64,000 nt of DNA from an uncultured Algibacter sp. (GTDB taxonomy: Bacteria > Bacteroidota > Bacteroidia > Flavobacteriales > Flavobacteriaceae). The stretch spans positions 1 through 64,000 of the forward strand of contig NZ_CANLZX010000014.1 of the NCBI RefSeq assembly GCF_947495675.1. Direction: 5' to 3'. Within the stretch, counting starts at the first letter, position 1. The number at the start of each line of letters is the position of its first letter. Positions 21,005 to 29,853 of this stretch are shown one piece after another. The position numbers were made by a program, and so were the translations under genes. The notes beneath the pieces are model-generated. The model was given only the letters and a program-made list of their open reading frames with translations. It did not search any database and was not told where the DNA came from.

Positions 21005-23458
21005 TTAAAAGTTATCGACATTTAGAATAACCCTAACAGACCGAAAATCTTTTATACTCATGAAGCTATTATTAATTTTAATAATGGCTTCTTTTGTTTT
21101 TGCTAATGATTGCTGTTTTGGAATTTTTACTAAAATGTTTTTATGAAACTGATTTCTAATTCTTGAAATTGGTGGAGACTCTGGTCCTAATACATGATCT
21201 TTAAAAATTTGTCTTAACGATTTTGCAAACCAAATCGAAGCCGTCTCAACTCTATTATAGTCTTTATGTTTTAAAGTAATTTTAATTTGTTTGTAAACAG
21301 GTGGATATTTAAAATTATATCTATCATTCATTTGTTCATTAAACATATCAATATAATTATTTGTAGACACTTGCTGTAATATGTTATGATAAGGGTTATA
21401 TGTTTGAATTAACACTTTACCACGCTCTTCGGTACGTCCTGCCCTACCAGACACTTGTTGCATTAATTGAAAACTACGCTCGTGTGCTCTAAAATCTGGG
21501 AAATTCAACATATTATCAGCATTCATAATACCAACTAGCTTAACATTTCTAAAGTCTAATCCTTTTGTAAGCATTTGTGTCCCAACCAAAATATCAATTT
21601 CCTGTTGCTCTAAAGCTGTAATAATTTTTTCGTAACCATATTTTCCACGTGTAGTATCTAAATCCATACGGGCTACTTTTTTTTCTGGAAACAACAACTT
21701 TACCTCCTCTTCAATCTGCTCTGTACCAAAACCTTTATTATCTAAATCCTGACTACCACAAGCCTCACAATCTTGCATCATAGCAGCGTTATAACTACAA
21801 TAATGACATCGTAATTGATTTCTATATTGATGATATGTTAAACTTACATCACAATTTGGACATTGAGGTGAATGCCCACAAGTTTTACATTCTACTATTG
21901 GTGAAAATCCACGTCTGTTTTGAAATAAAATAATTTGATGCCCTTCTTGTAATGTTTCAGTCATTTCTTCAATCAATCGATCGCTAAAATGCCCTTTCAT
22001 GCGCTTTTTTTTCAGCTTATCCTTAATATCAACTAATTCAATATCCGGCATTAATACATCATTATAACGCTTAGTAATTTCTACAAAACCATACTTATTT
22101 TGTTTCGCATTAAAATAACTTTCTAAACTTGGTGTAGCCGAACCTAAAAGGGTTTTAGCATGATGCATATGCGCCAATACAACTGCCGTATCTCTGGCAT
22201 GATAACGTGGGGCCGGATCAAACTGTTTGAACGATTGCTCATGCTCCTCATCAACAATAATGAGTCCTAAATTATTAAAAGGTAGAAATACAGATGATCG
22301 TGCTCCTAAAATTATTTTTGATTTAGCAGAATTACGCAGTACATTATTCCAAACCTCTACCCTTTCATGAGTTGAGTATTTAGAATGAAAAACAGCTACC
22401 TGTTCTCCAAAATAATTTTGAAGTCTTGTAACCAATTGCGTGGTTAATGCTATTTCCGGAAGCAGATACAAAACCTGTTTTCCTTCTTTTATAATATCCT
22501 CAATTAATTTAACATAAACCTCGGTCTTACCTGAAGATGTCACACCATGTAACAAGGTGACTTGATGTGTTTCAAAAGATTCCTTTATTTCTTTTAAAGC
22601 AATTTTTTGATATTCATTAAGTCTTTTAGATGCTTCAGTTTCTTCACCAGAATACTCTACTCTATCTGTTTGAATATGGTATTCATCAAGAATACCTTTA
22701 TCAATCAATGCCTTTATAATTGATGTCGAAGCTCCGCTAACATCTGATAAATCTGAAACTTTTACAGGTTTTTTTGTTTTAGCAGAAACAGAAAATAAAG
22801 TCATTACAACATCGCGTTGTTTTGGCGCTCTACTTAATTCTTCTAACAAATCTTGGAGTGCATTTTCAGATGAAAAATTAGCATGTAATTTTACATATCT
22901 CACCAATTTGGGCTTGTATTTTTCATAAACTTCTTCTTCAACAGAAATAGCCCCTTTTTCTATAAGGCGTTTTATTACTGGCAGTACATTCTTTTTATCA
23001 AGTATATTGGATATATCATGAATCTTTAAACTTGATTGATGGTGTAATGCTTCAAACACTAAAAACTCATCATCTTTTAAAATAGACTCATCAATAGTTT
23101 TAGTTGCATTTTTTGTAATTACAGTTTCACTTTCTAAAATAAAAGCACTTGGTAATGCAGCTCGCATCACATCACCTAACGTACACATATAATAACTAGC
23201 TATCCATTGCCACAATTGTAATTGTATTTCATTTACAATAGGGGTTTCATCTAGAATTTGTTGAATATCTTTTGCCTCATAAGCTGTAGGTCCATTAGTG
23301 TGAATTTTATAAACTATACCTGTATATATTTTTGAATTTCCAAATGGCACAGAAACACGCATTCCTACTTTAAGAAAATCGGCTTCTGAGGCTGTAATTG
23401 TATAAGTAAACAGCTTTTGAAGAGGAATAGGAATAATTACATCTATGAAGAATTTCAT
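21005..23458 (-). CDS. priA: Primosomal protein N' (replication restart helicase PriA)
   Basis: A superfamily 2 3'-to-5' DNA helicase that reloads the replisome at stalled forks. The 817-aa length fits. An N-terminal 3'-binding domain starts MKFFIDVIIPIPLQKLFTY. Helicase motifs are Walker A GVTSSGKTEVY, Walker B/DEEH as IIVDEEHEQSF, and LGSATPSLES. The zinc-binding insertion has four CxxC pairs (CKTCG, CPNC, CHYC, CEACG). Later motifs include GTQMLTKGLDF and QVSGRAGR. The ATG is chosen because it gives the family N-terminus. A TATTTTTG box ends only 4 nt before it. Confidence 0.97.
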   Translation of the reverse strand: MKFFIDVIIPIPLQKLFTYTITASEADFLKVGMRVSVPFGNSKIYTGIVYKIHTNGPTAYEAKDIQQILDETPIVNEIQLQLWQWIASYYMCTLGDVMRAALPSAFILESETVITKNATKTIDESILKDDEFLVFEALHHQSSLKIHDISNILDKKNVLPVIKRLIEKGAISVEEEVYEKYKPKLVRYVKLHANFSSENALQDLLEELSRAPKQRDVVMTLFSVSAKTKKPVKVSDLSDVSGASTSIIKALIDKGILDEYHIQTDRVEYSGEETEASKRLNEYQKIALKEIKESFETHQVTLLHGVTSSGKTEVYVKLIEDIIKEGKQVLYLLPEIALTTQLVTRLQNYFGEQVAVFHSKYSTHERVEVWNNVLRNSAKSKIILGARSSVFLPFNNLGLIIVDEEHEQSFKQFDPAPRYHARDTAVVLAHMHHAKTLLGSATPSLESYFNAKQNKYGFVEITKRYNDVLMPDIELVDIKDKLKKKRMKGHFSDRLIEEMTETLQEGHQIILFQNRRGFSPIVECKTCGHSPQCPNCDVSLTYHQYRNQLRCHYCSYNAAMMQDCEACGSQDLDNKGFGTEQIEEEVKLLFPEKKVARMDLDTTRGKYGYEKIITALEQQEIDILVGTQMLTKGLDFRNVKLVGIMNADNMLNFPDFRAHERSFQLMQQVSGRAGRTEERGKVLIQTYNPYHNILQQVSTNNYIDMFNEQMNDRYNFKYPPVYKQIKITLKHKDYNRVETASIWFAKSLRQIFKDHVLGPESPPISRIRNQFHKNILVKIPKQQSLAKTKEAIIKINNSFMSIKDFRSVRVILNVDNF

Positions 23459-23462
23459 AGTT

Positions 23463-23470
23463 CAAAAATA
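23463..23470 (-). promoter_or_regulatory. Candidate -7 element immediately before priA
   Basis: The minus strand reads TATTTTTG, ending 4 nt before the priA ATG. If functional, the mRNA would be leaderless or nearly so. No TTG at the standard distance. Confidence 0.35.
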
Positions 23471-23522
23471 ACACCATTAAACAAATAACACTAAACTTAA
23501 TTTATGAAATTTTTACTTTAAG

Positions 23523-24479
23523 TTATTCTAATGTTTCTCTAGGATATTTTTTTAAAAATTGTAAAGATGCATTTAATTCGTAACCTAATAATAAAATATT
23601 AGCATTAAGCCACAAATAAAACAGAAGAATTAGTAATGCACCAATAGAACCATATAGTTTATTATACTGTCCAAAGTTTTCAATATAAATACCAAATAAA
23701 TATGAGGTTAAAATTATTAATAGCGTTGTAAACAAGGCGCCAACAGAAAAGAAATTAGACTCTCGCCCTTCTCTAGTTCCAAAATAATATAAAGTTGCTG
23801 TAGCGATATAAACCATAACTACAAAAAATAGATATTGCACAATGTTTGTCCAAAATACACCTTCAGAATCTACCTGATAGCCCCTATCCTCTAACGCATG
23901 TAATAATCCTTGTACCACATATATTTGAATATATCCTAAAACTATGATAGTGATAATGAGTAAAAAAGCTAATATTAAAGCAATTCCTAACGCATAAATA
24001 TATTGCTTAAAAACATTTCGGGTTAATTGTTCGTGATAAGAATTCTCGAAACCTGAAAAAACGGCATTTACGCCATTTGCCATTAACGCTATGGATAACA
24101 CAAAAACAGAAGACAACAAACCACCTCGTTGAGACTGATCTATGTTTTCAAAAATATTCTCAAAGAAAAAATCTGAAGTACTTGGCGGCAAAAAGGATTC
24201 TAAAAATTGTAAAAATTCAATTTTAAAATCGTCAATTGGTACATAAGGAATGATAATTAAAACAAATAATAAAAAAGGAAATATTGCAGTAAAAAAGCTA
24301 AACGCTATAGCACTTGCTCGTGTTGTTAATGCACCTTTAACTATACCTGTAATGTAAAGAACTATTAAATCATAAAACGACAAACCTTCAAGACCTGGTA
24401 ATTTTAATTTTTTTAAAAACCGCACCAAGATATTAATCACAGGGATTTTATCAAGCTTGTCTTCAAGTGATTTTGTCAT
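23523..24479 (-). CDS. YihY/BrkB-family inner-membrane protein
   Basis: A 318-aa polytopic membrane protein. Six hydrophobic helices are evident, among them IAFSFFTAIFPFLLFVLIII, YIYALGIALILAFLLIITII and LYGSIGALLILLFYLWLNAN. The pattern TTRASAIAFSFFTAIFPF and the C-terminal LYGSIGALLILLFYLW are typical of the YihY/virulence factor BrkB family. That family was once mis-called ribonuclease BN; its transport or envelope role is still poorly defined. It sits 64 bp upstream of priA on the same strand with its own promoter. Confidence 0.9.
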   Translation of the reverse strand: MTKSLEDKLDKIPVINILVRFLKKLKLPGLEGLSFYDLIVLYITGIVKGALTTRASAIAFSFFTAIFPFLLFVLIIIPYVPIDDFKIEFLQFLESFLPPSTSDFFFENIFENIDQSQRGGLLSSVFVLSIALMANGVNAVFSGFENSYHEQLTRNVFKQYIYALGIALILAFLLIITIIVLGYIQIYVVQGLLHALEDRGYQVDSEGVFWTNIVQYLFFVVMVYIATATLYYFGTREGRESNFFSVGALFTTLLIILTSYLFGIYIENFGQYNKLYGSIGALLILLFYLWLNANILLLGYELNASLQFLKKYPRETLE

Positions 24480-24504
24480 TAATAATTTGCTTTTATGGTA
24501 TTAG

Positions 24505-24537
24505 CAAAGTTATTAAAAAGGTGGGTATTAAATTCAA
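24505..24537 (-). promoter_or_regulatory. Promoter of the YihY/BrkB gene
   Basis: On the minus strand TTG (24537-24535), a 22-nt spacer and TAACTTTG (24512-24505) match TTG / TAnnTTTG. The ATG follows about 25 nt later. Confidence 0.5.
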
Positions 24538-24559
24538 AAGTTATTAGCTATTATATTTA

Positions 24560-25420
24560 TTACTTAATTGCTTTTAAGCTTAAGTCCATATTATAAACCG
24601 AGTGAGTTAATGCTCCACAAGAAATGTAATTAACACCACACTCTGCATAATGCCTTATTGTTGTTTCGTTAATATTTCCAGAAGATTCAGTTAAACATTT
24701 ATCTCCAATTAACTTAACAGCTTTTCTGGTATCTTCATAATCAAAGTTGTCTAACAAAATTCTATAAACACCATCATTATTCAAAATCTCTTGGACTTCT
24801 GTTAAATCTCTGGCTTCTACCATTATTAACAAATCTTTTTGAGTATCATTTAAATATTGCTTAGTCATTTCTATTGCTTTAGTAATACCTCCTGCAAAAT
24901 CAATATGATTATCTTTAAGCATAATCATGTCATACAATGCAAATCTATGATTTTCTCCACCACCAATTTTAACAGCCCATTTTTCTAAAACACGAATACC
25001 AGGAGTTGTTTTTCTTGTATCTAAAATTCTTGTTTTAGTTCCTTCTATTAAATCAACAAACATTCTTGTTTTGGTAGCAATTGCACTCATGCGTTGCATC
25101 GCATTTAAAACAGTACGTTCCGCTTTTAAAATAGATTGCGAAGATCCTTCAACATACATTACAATATCTCCATAAGTAACTTCTGTTCCGTCTTCAATAC
25201 GAACATCTAATTTTAAATTTTTATCAACGTAAGCAAATACTTTTTTTGCAAAATTTACTCCGCCAATTACACCTTTATCTTTTACTAAAAGTTTAGCTTT
25301 CCCTCTTGCATTTTCGGGAATACAAGCTAAAGAACTATGATCGCCATCTCCTACGTCTTCTCTTATGGCGTTTTCAATAATCATCTTAACTTCCGTATCA
25401 AACTGCTCTTGTGTAATCAT
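24560..25420 (-). CDS. nadC: Nicotinate-nucleotide pyrophosphorylase (quinolinate phosphoribosyltransferase, carboxylating)
   Basis: Converts quinolinate and PRPP to nicotinate mononucleotide, CO2 and PPi in de novo NAD synthesis. The 286-aa length is normal. Motifs are EDVGDGDHSS near the N-terminus, RTVLNAMQRMSAIAT, the DTRKTTPGIR loop, KWAVKIGGGENHRFAL and MLKDNHI. The C-terminus has ESSGNINETTI and ISCGALTHS. nadA and nadB are not in the window. The gene stands 80 bp upstream of the YihY gene. Confidence 0.97.
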   Translation of the reverse strand: MITQEQFDTEVKMIIENAIREDVGDGDHSSLACIPENARGKAKLLVKDKGVIGGVNFAKKVFAYVDKNLKLDVRIEDGTEVTYGDIVMYVEGSSQSILKAERTVLNAMQRMSAIATKTRMFVDLIEGTKTRILDTRKTTPGIRVLEKWAVKIGGGENHRFALYDMIMLKDNHIDFAGGITKAIEMTKQYLNDTQKDLLIMVEARDLTEVQEILNNDGVYRILLDNFDYEDTRKAVKLIGDKCLTESSGNINETTIRHYAECGVNYISCGALTHSVYNMDLSLKAIK

Positions 25421-25443
25421 AATATTTTGTTAGTTAATTCGAA

Positions 25444-25451
25444 CAAAAATA
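25444..25451 (-). promoter_or_regulatory. Candidate -7 element for nadC
   Basis: The minus strand reads TATTTTTG about 23 nt before the nadC ATG. No TTG at the usual spacing. Confidence 0.4.
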
Positions 25452-25538
25452 AGAAATAGATTTACTAAATTTAATTTTACAATTACGAATTTTTTAATTT
25501 TTTCTTATTTAAATGTATTATTCATAAATACGAAATAG

Positions 25539-25546
25539 TAATTTTG
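25539..25546 (+). promoter_or_regulatory. Candidate -7 element immediately before rlmH
   Basis: TAATTTTG (TAnnTTTG) ends 5 nt before the rlmH ATG, which would give a leaderless or nearly leaderless mRNA. Confidence 0.4.
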
Positions 25547-25551
25547 CTTTT

Positions 25552-26025
25552 ATGACTATAAGACTAATCGCCATTGGCAAGACTGATAATAAACTACTTA
25601 AGCAATTAATTGAAGACTATATTAAACGTTTAGATTTTTATATAAAGTTTAGTTTAGATATTATTCCAGACATTAAAAATTCTAAAAATTTAAGTGAATC
25701 GCAACAAAAACAGAAAGAAGGCGAGCTTATTTTAAATAAGATTAATACTACAGATGCTTTAATTTTGTTGGATGAAAATGGAAAACAATATGATTCTATT
25801 GCTTTTTCATCTTATTTACAAAAACATATGAACTCTGGAATTAAGCATTTAGTTTTTGTAATTGGTGGTCCTTATGGCTTTTCTGAAGATGTTTACAAAA
25901 AAGCAAATGGGAAAATATCATTATCAAAAATGACCTTTTCCCATCAAATGATTCGATTGTTCTTCATTGAACAATTATATAGAGGATTCACAATTTTAAG
26001 GAACGAACCCTACCACCATCGTTAA
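25552..26025 (+). CDS. rlmH: 23S rRNA (pseudouridine1915-N3)-methyltransferase RlmH
   Basis: A SPOUT-class methyltransferase that methylates pseudouridine 1915 in helix 69 of 23S rRNA using SAM. The 157-aa length is normal. The C-terminal trefoil-knot motifs are present: LVFVIGGPYGFSEDV, SLSKMTFSHQMIRL, FIEQLYRGFTIL and the terminal NEPYHH plus Arg. Its TAA stop overlaps that of the convergent hibernation factor gene within a TTAA sequence. Confidence 0.97.
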   Translation: MTIRLIAIGKTDNKLLKQLIEDYIKRLDFYIKFSLDIIPDIKNSKNLSESQQKQKEGELILNKINTTDALILLDENGKQYDSIAFSSYLQKHMNSGIKHLVFVIGGPYGFSEDVYKKANGKISLSKMTFSHQMIRLFFIEQLYRGFTILRNEPYHHR

Positions 26026-26321
26026 TATGTTTTATAAATTTCTTTACGTTTTTTAAGTTGACGCTCTAAATCACCTATAGTTTCTCTAACAGAGACTTCA
26101 TAATTACGTTCGTTTGAAGTGGCAAAAATTCTAGGCCCTGGCAAACTTAACTCGATATTACAAATTTTACCATTTTTATGGTCTTTTTCATCTTGCTTAA
26201 AATGCACAGATGCACTTATTAAAAACTCATATTTGTTAAATAATTTCTCTAATTTTTCTTTTGTAAAAGATGTAAGTGTTTCACTAACATCTAGACCTAC
26301 ATATTCAATGTTTACTGTCAT
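26022..26321 (-). CDS. hpf: Ribosome hibernation promoting factor, short form (HPF/RaiA family)
   Basis: A 99-aa cytoplasmic protein of the ribosome-associated inhibitor family, which binds the 30S decoding region when growth slows. Visible features are VGLDVSETLTSFTKEKLEKL, a conserved Lys-rich KQDEKDHKNGKICNIEL strand and ARG-type final helix RETIGDLERQLKKRKE. It lacks the C-terminal dimerisation domain of long HPF. It is convergent with rlmH, and the two stop codons share TTAA. Confidence 0.93.
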   Translation of the reverse strand: MTVNIEYVGLDVSETLTSFTKEKLEKLFNKYEFLISASVHFKQDEKDHKNGKICNIELSLPGPRIFATSNERNYEVSVRETIGDLERQLKKRKEIYKTY

Positions 26322-26462
26322 ATCCGTTCTCGTTTTATGTTTAAATTATATTCTAATATACAAGTTTTTTAGAAAAAAATATATAACAAAAATCATAAAT
26401 TAAAGATAATTTTTTCTTTTAAAAATATATTTAGCCCTACACCATTTAAAATCAATTAATAG

Positions 26463-26470
26463 TATTTTTG
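26463..26470 (+). promoter_or_regulatory. Candidate -7 element for the ITP/XTP pyrophosphatase gene
   Basis: TATTTTTG (TAnnTTTG) ends 21 nt before the ATG at 26492. Confidence 0.4.
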
Positions 26471-26491
26471 AAATCTTAAACAAATAAATAT

Positions 26492-27082
26492 ATGCAACTC
26501 GTTTTCGCCACTAATAATTTAAATAAAGTTAAAGAAGTACAAGAATTAATTCCATTAAATATAAAAGTACTAAGCTTAAAAGATATTGGATGTTTTGAAG
26601 AAATTCCCGAAACTCAAGATACTATAGAAGGTAATGCTATTCAAAAGGTCGAATTTATTAAAAAACATTATGATTATGACTGCTTTGCTGATGATACTGG
26701 ACTGGAAGTTGAAGCTTTAAATGGTGCCCCAGGAGTTTACTCTGCACGTTATGCAGGAGAACTAAGAGATGCTAACAATAACATGAATAAATTACTAACA
26801 GAATTAGCTAACCATAATAACAGAAATGCACAATTTAAAACAGTAGTAGCGCTTCATATTAATAATACAACGCAAACTTTTACAGGTATTTGCCAAGGAG
26901 AAATTACTAAAACAAAACATGGCGAAAATGGTTTTGGTTATGATCCCATTTTTAAACCAAATGGCTTTGATGAAACATTTGCTGAAATGGATTTGAAAAT
27001 TAAAAACAGTATTGGGCACCGAGGAAAAGCTATTGCCAAACTAGTAAATTTATTAAAAACTATTGAACAAAAATTTAGTTAA
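26492..27082 (+). CDS. rdgB: Non-canonical purine NTP pyrophosphatase (RdgB/HAM1 family)
   Basis: Hydrolyses ITP, dITP and XTP to monophosphates, cleaning the nucleotide pool of deaminated purines. The 196-aa length fits. Motifs are the N-terminal VFATNNLNKVKEVQ, FADDTGLEVEALNGAPGVYS with substrate and metal residues, GENGFGYDPIF, and SHRGKA-like SIGHRGKA. It precedes rel by 52 bp on the same strand, so the two nucleotide-metabolism genes may be co-transcribed. Confidence 0.97.
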   Translation: MQLVFATNNLNKVKEVQELIPLNIKVLSLKDIGCFEEIPETQDTIEGNAIQKVEFIKKHYDYDCFADDTGLEVEALNGAPGVYSARYAGELRDANNNMNKLLTELANHNNRNAQFKTVVALHINNTTQTFTGICQGEITKTKHGENGFGYDPIFKPNGFDETFAEMDLKIKNSIGHRGKAIAKLVNLLKTIEQKFS

Positions 27083-27134
27083 AAAAAACAAATTTGAGGT
27101 TGGCTATTAATATTCTTTATCTTACTTTTAATTT

Positions 27135-29360
27135 ATGACAGAGGAAGCTATAGAAAAAGAAAATGGAGCCATTGCTAAAGCCTACAAGGAACTATTAAAA
27201 GTAAGCTATACAGCACTTTCTGATAACGACAAAAAGCTTATACGTAAAGCTTTTGAGGTTGCTCTTGATGGCCATAAACACCAACGCAGAAAATCTGGAG
27301 AAGCTTACATTTTCCATCCATTGGCTGTTGCCAAAATTGTAGCTCAAGAAATTGGATTAGATGCTACATCAATTGCCGCTGCCCTTCTTCATGATGTTGT
27401 TGAAGATAGCCCAGATTATGAAATTGAAGATATTGAAAAACAATTTGGACCAACTATTGCAAAAATTGTTGATGGTCTTACAAAAATATCATCTTTAAGT
27501 AAAGAAAAAGATATGGATGTTTCTTTGCAAGCAGAGAACTTTCGTAAAATGCTTTTAACTCTAAATGATGATGTTAGAGTAATTATTATAAAAATTGCAG
27601 ACAGACTCCATAATATGCAAACTATGGATTCTATGCGTGCTGATAAACAAATCAAAATAGCATCTGAGACCTTATATATTTACGCTCCTCTTGCACATAG
27701 AATTGGACTCTATAATATTAAAACCGAATTAGAAGATTTAGGTTTAAAATATACTGAACCCGATACGTATAATGACATATTAGATAAAATAAAAGAAAGC
27801 AAAGAAGAGCAAGATGAGTATATCAATCAATTTAGTGATGTTATAAAAAATTCTCTTGACAAAGAAAATCTTAGATACACTATAAAAGGAAGACCAAAAT
27901 CCATTTTTTCAATTCGAAAAAAAATAATAAATCAAGGTGTTTCTTTTGATGAAGTATACGATAAATTTGCTATTCGAATTATTTACAAATGTGATTCTGA
28001 CCCTCAAAACGAAAAGTTTTTAGCTTGGAAAATTTATTCAATAGTAACAGATCATTTTAGACCAAACCCAATACGATTACGAGACTGGATTTCCTCACCA
28101 AAATCAACAGGTTATGAAGCTTTACACATAACTGTAATGGGACCAAGAGGACGATGGGTAGAAGTGCAAATACGTAGTGAACGTATGCATGAAATTGCCG
28201 AAAAAGGCTATGCTGCACACTATAAATATAAACAAGGTACCGAGAAAGAAGATAATTTAGAAAGCTGGATAAACAAGTTGCAAGAAGCTCTTGAAAATCC
28301 CGATATGAATGCTGTTGATTTTGTTGAACAATTTAAATTAAATCTATATTCTAAAGAAATATTTGTTTTCACTCCTGCTGGAGATTTAAAATCTTTACCC
28401 AAAGGGGCTACTGCTTTAGATTTTGCTTTTAATATTCATACCGAAGTTGGTATGAAAACACGAGGTGCTAAAGTAAATGGTAAACTAGTACCTTTAAGTC
28501 ACGAATTAAAAAGTGGTGACCAAGTAGATATTATCACTTCAGAAAGTGTAAAACCAAATACAAACTGGCTAGATTATGCTACAACAGCTCGATCTAGAAG
28601 TAAAATTAAATCTGCCTTAAAAGAAGACAAAAAACTTATTGGTGAAGATGGTAAAGAAATTCTAAGACGAAAGTTAAAACAATTAAAAATAACGCTTGAT
28701 GAAAACACCATTAACGAAATGGTTAGCTTTTTCAAGCTTAAAACGAGTCTAGATTTATTTTACAGAATTGGCTTAGGGTCTATTGATAACACAATGTTAA
28801 AAAGCTATGCTTCCTCAAGAAGCAATGCTTTAATGAGTTATATAAAAAACAAAATTTCTAGAAAACAAACCATCTCTAAAGAAGAAATAGAGAAACAAGA
28901 AATTACTTTAAAATATGATTCTATAGTTTTTGGTAAAGAAGAAGAAAAACTAGACTACAAATTATCAAATTGTTGTAACCCAATTCCTGGCGATAAAGTA
29001 TTTGGGTTTTTAACCGTTAATGAAGGTATAAAAGTACACAAGAAAAACTGTCCTAACGCTGTAAGTTTACAATCTAATTATGCTTACAGAATCATGCCTG
29101 CTAAATGGATTGATTCTTCACAACAAGAATTCCAAGTAAAAATAGAATTAACTGGAATTGACCATATTGGGTTAGTAAACGACATAACTAACATTGTTTC
29201 TGAGAACATGCTTGTAAATATGAAAAGTATAAGTTTTGAAAGTAACGACGGGCTTTTTTCAGGAAAAATTAATGTAGTAGTTAAAAATAATACCATAATT
29301 AAAAAGCTTTTTGAAAAACTTAAAAAAATTAATGGTATTGATAAGGTAAGAAGAGTATAA
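27135..29360 (+). CDS. rel: Bifunctional (p)ppGpp synthetase/hydrolase (RelA/SpoT family)
   Basis: Makes and degrades the stringent-response alarmone (p)ppGpp. The 741-aa length is normal. The hydrolase HD domain (about 45-200) keeps its metal site: HKHQRRKSGEAYIFHP and LLHDVVEDS. The synthetase domain follows (about 240-370: GRPKSIFSIRKKI, SPKSTGYEALHITV, VEVQIRS, HEIAEKGYAAHYKYK). Then come TGS (about 405-465: VFTPAGDLKSLPKGATALDFA), a helical and zinc-finger-like region (NCCNPIPGDKVFGF) and a C-terminal ACT domain. Both activities appear intact. It lies 25 bp upstream of the Fur-family gene. Confidence 0.97.
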   Translation: MTEEAIEKENGAIAKAYKELLKVSYTALSDNDKKLIRKAFEVALDGHKHQRRKSGEAYIFHPLAVAKIVAQEIGLDATSIAAALLHDVVEDSPDYEIEDIEKQFGPTIAKIVDGLTKISSLSKEKDMDVSLQAENFRKMLLTLNDDVRVIIIKIADRLHNMQTMDSMRADKQIKIASETLYIYAPLAHRIGLYNIKTELEDLGLKYTEPDTYNDILDKIKESKEEQDEYINQFSDVIKNSLDKENLRYTIKGRPKSIFSIRKKIINQGVSFDEVYDKFAIRIIYKCDSDPQNEKFLAWKIYSIVTDHFRPNPIRLRDWISSPKSTGYEALHITVMGPRGRWVEVQIRSERMHEIAEKGYAAHYKYKQGTEKEDNLESWINKLQEALENPDMNAVDFVEQFKLNLYSKEIFVFTPAGDLKSLPKGATALDFAFNIHTEVGMKTRGAKVNGKLVPLSHELKSGDQVDIITSESVKPNTNWLDYATTARSRSKIKSALKEDKKLIGEDGKEILRRKLKQLKITLDENTINEMVSFFKLKTSLDLFYRIGLGSIDNTMLKSYASSRSNALMSYIKNKISRKQTISKEEIEKQEITLKYDSIVFGKEEEKLDYKLSNCCNPIPGDKVFGFLTVNEGIKVHKKNCPNAVSLQSNYAYRIMPAKWIDSSQQEFQVKIELTGIDHIGLVNDITNIVSENMLVNMKSISFESNDGLFSGKINVVVKNNTIIKKLFEKLKKINGIDKVRRV

Positions 29361-29367
29361 AAAAGTG

Positions 29368-29375
29368 TAAATTTG
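29368..29375 (+). promoter_or_regulatory. Candidate -7 element for the Fur-family gene
   Basis: TAAATTTG (TAnnTTTG) ends 10 nt before the ATG at 29386. The upstream TTG is too far away. Confidence 0.35.
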
Positions 29376-29385
29376 CGACGCAATT

Positions 29386-29844
29386 ATGGACGAAAAGGCA
29401 GATTCAAAAAATCAGGAGATTGTTAAAAGTGTATTCACAAGCTTTTTAGAAAGCAACGGGCATCGCAAAACACCCGAACGCTACGCCATACTCCAAGAGA
29501 TTTACAACAATACTGAACATTTTGATATAGAGTCACTATATCTTAACATGAAAAACAAAAAGTATCGTGTGTCTCGTGCAACACTTTACAATACCATAGA
29601 ATTACTTCTTGAGTGTAAATTAGTTAGAAAACATCAATTTGGGCAAAACCAAGCACACTATGAAAAATCTTATTTTGATAGACAGCACGATCATGTTATT
29701 CTAACAGATACAGGAGAAGTTATAGAATTTTGCGACCCTAGAATTCAATCTATTAAAAAAACAATCGAAGAAGTTTTCGATATTGAAATAAATAACCACT
29801 CGCTCTATTTTTACGGAAATAGAAAATCAACAACTAAAAACTAA
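29386..29844 (+). CDS. Fur-family metal-dependent transcriptional repressor
   Basis: A 152-aa cytoplasmic regulator. A winged-helix domain fills residues 1-90 ([15 protein letters not shown]; recognition helix near [16 protein letters not shown]). The dimerisation domain retains the metal-binding RQHDHVIL pattern and the [10 protein letters not shown] strand-helix. The CxxC structural-zinc pair of E. coli Fur is not obvious. It could regulate iron, zinc or peroxide genes; the sequence does not decide which. It starts 9 bp before purA stops being upstream, i.e. purA follows after 9 bp in the same direction, so the two are likely co-transcribed. Confidence 0.92.
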   Translation: MDEKADSKNQEIVKSVFTSFLESNGHRKTPERYAILQEIYNNTEHFDIESLYLNMKNKKYRVSRATLYNTIELLLECKLVRKHQFGQNQAHYEKSYFDRQHDHVILTDTGEVIEFCDPRIQSIKKTIEEVFDIEINNHSLYFYGNRKSTTKN

Positions 29845-29853
29845 ATTTTTAAA

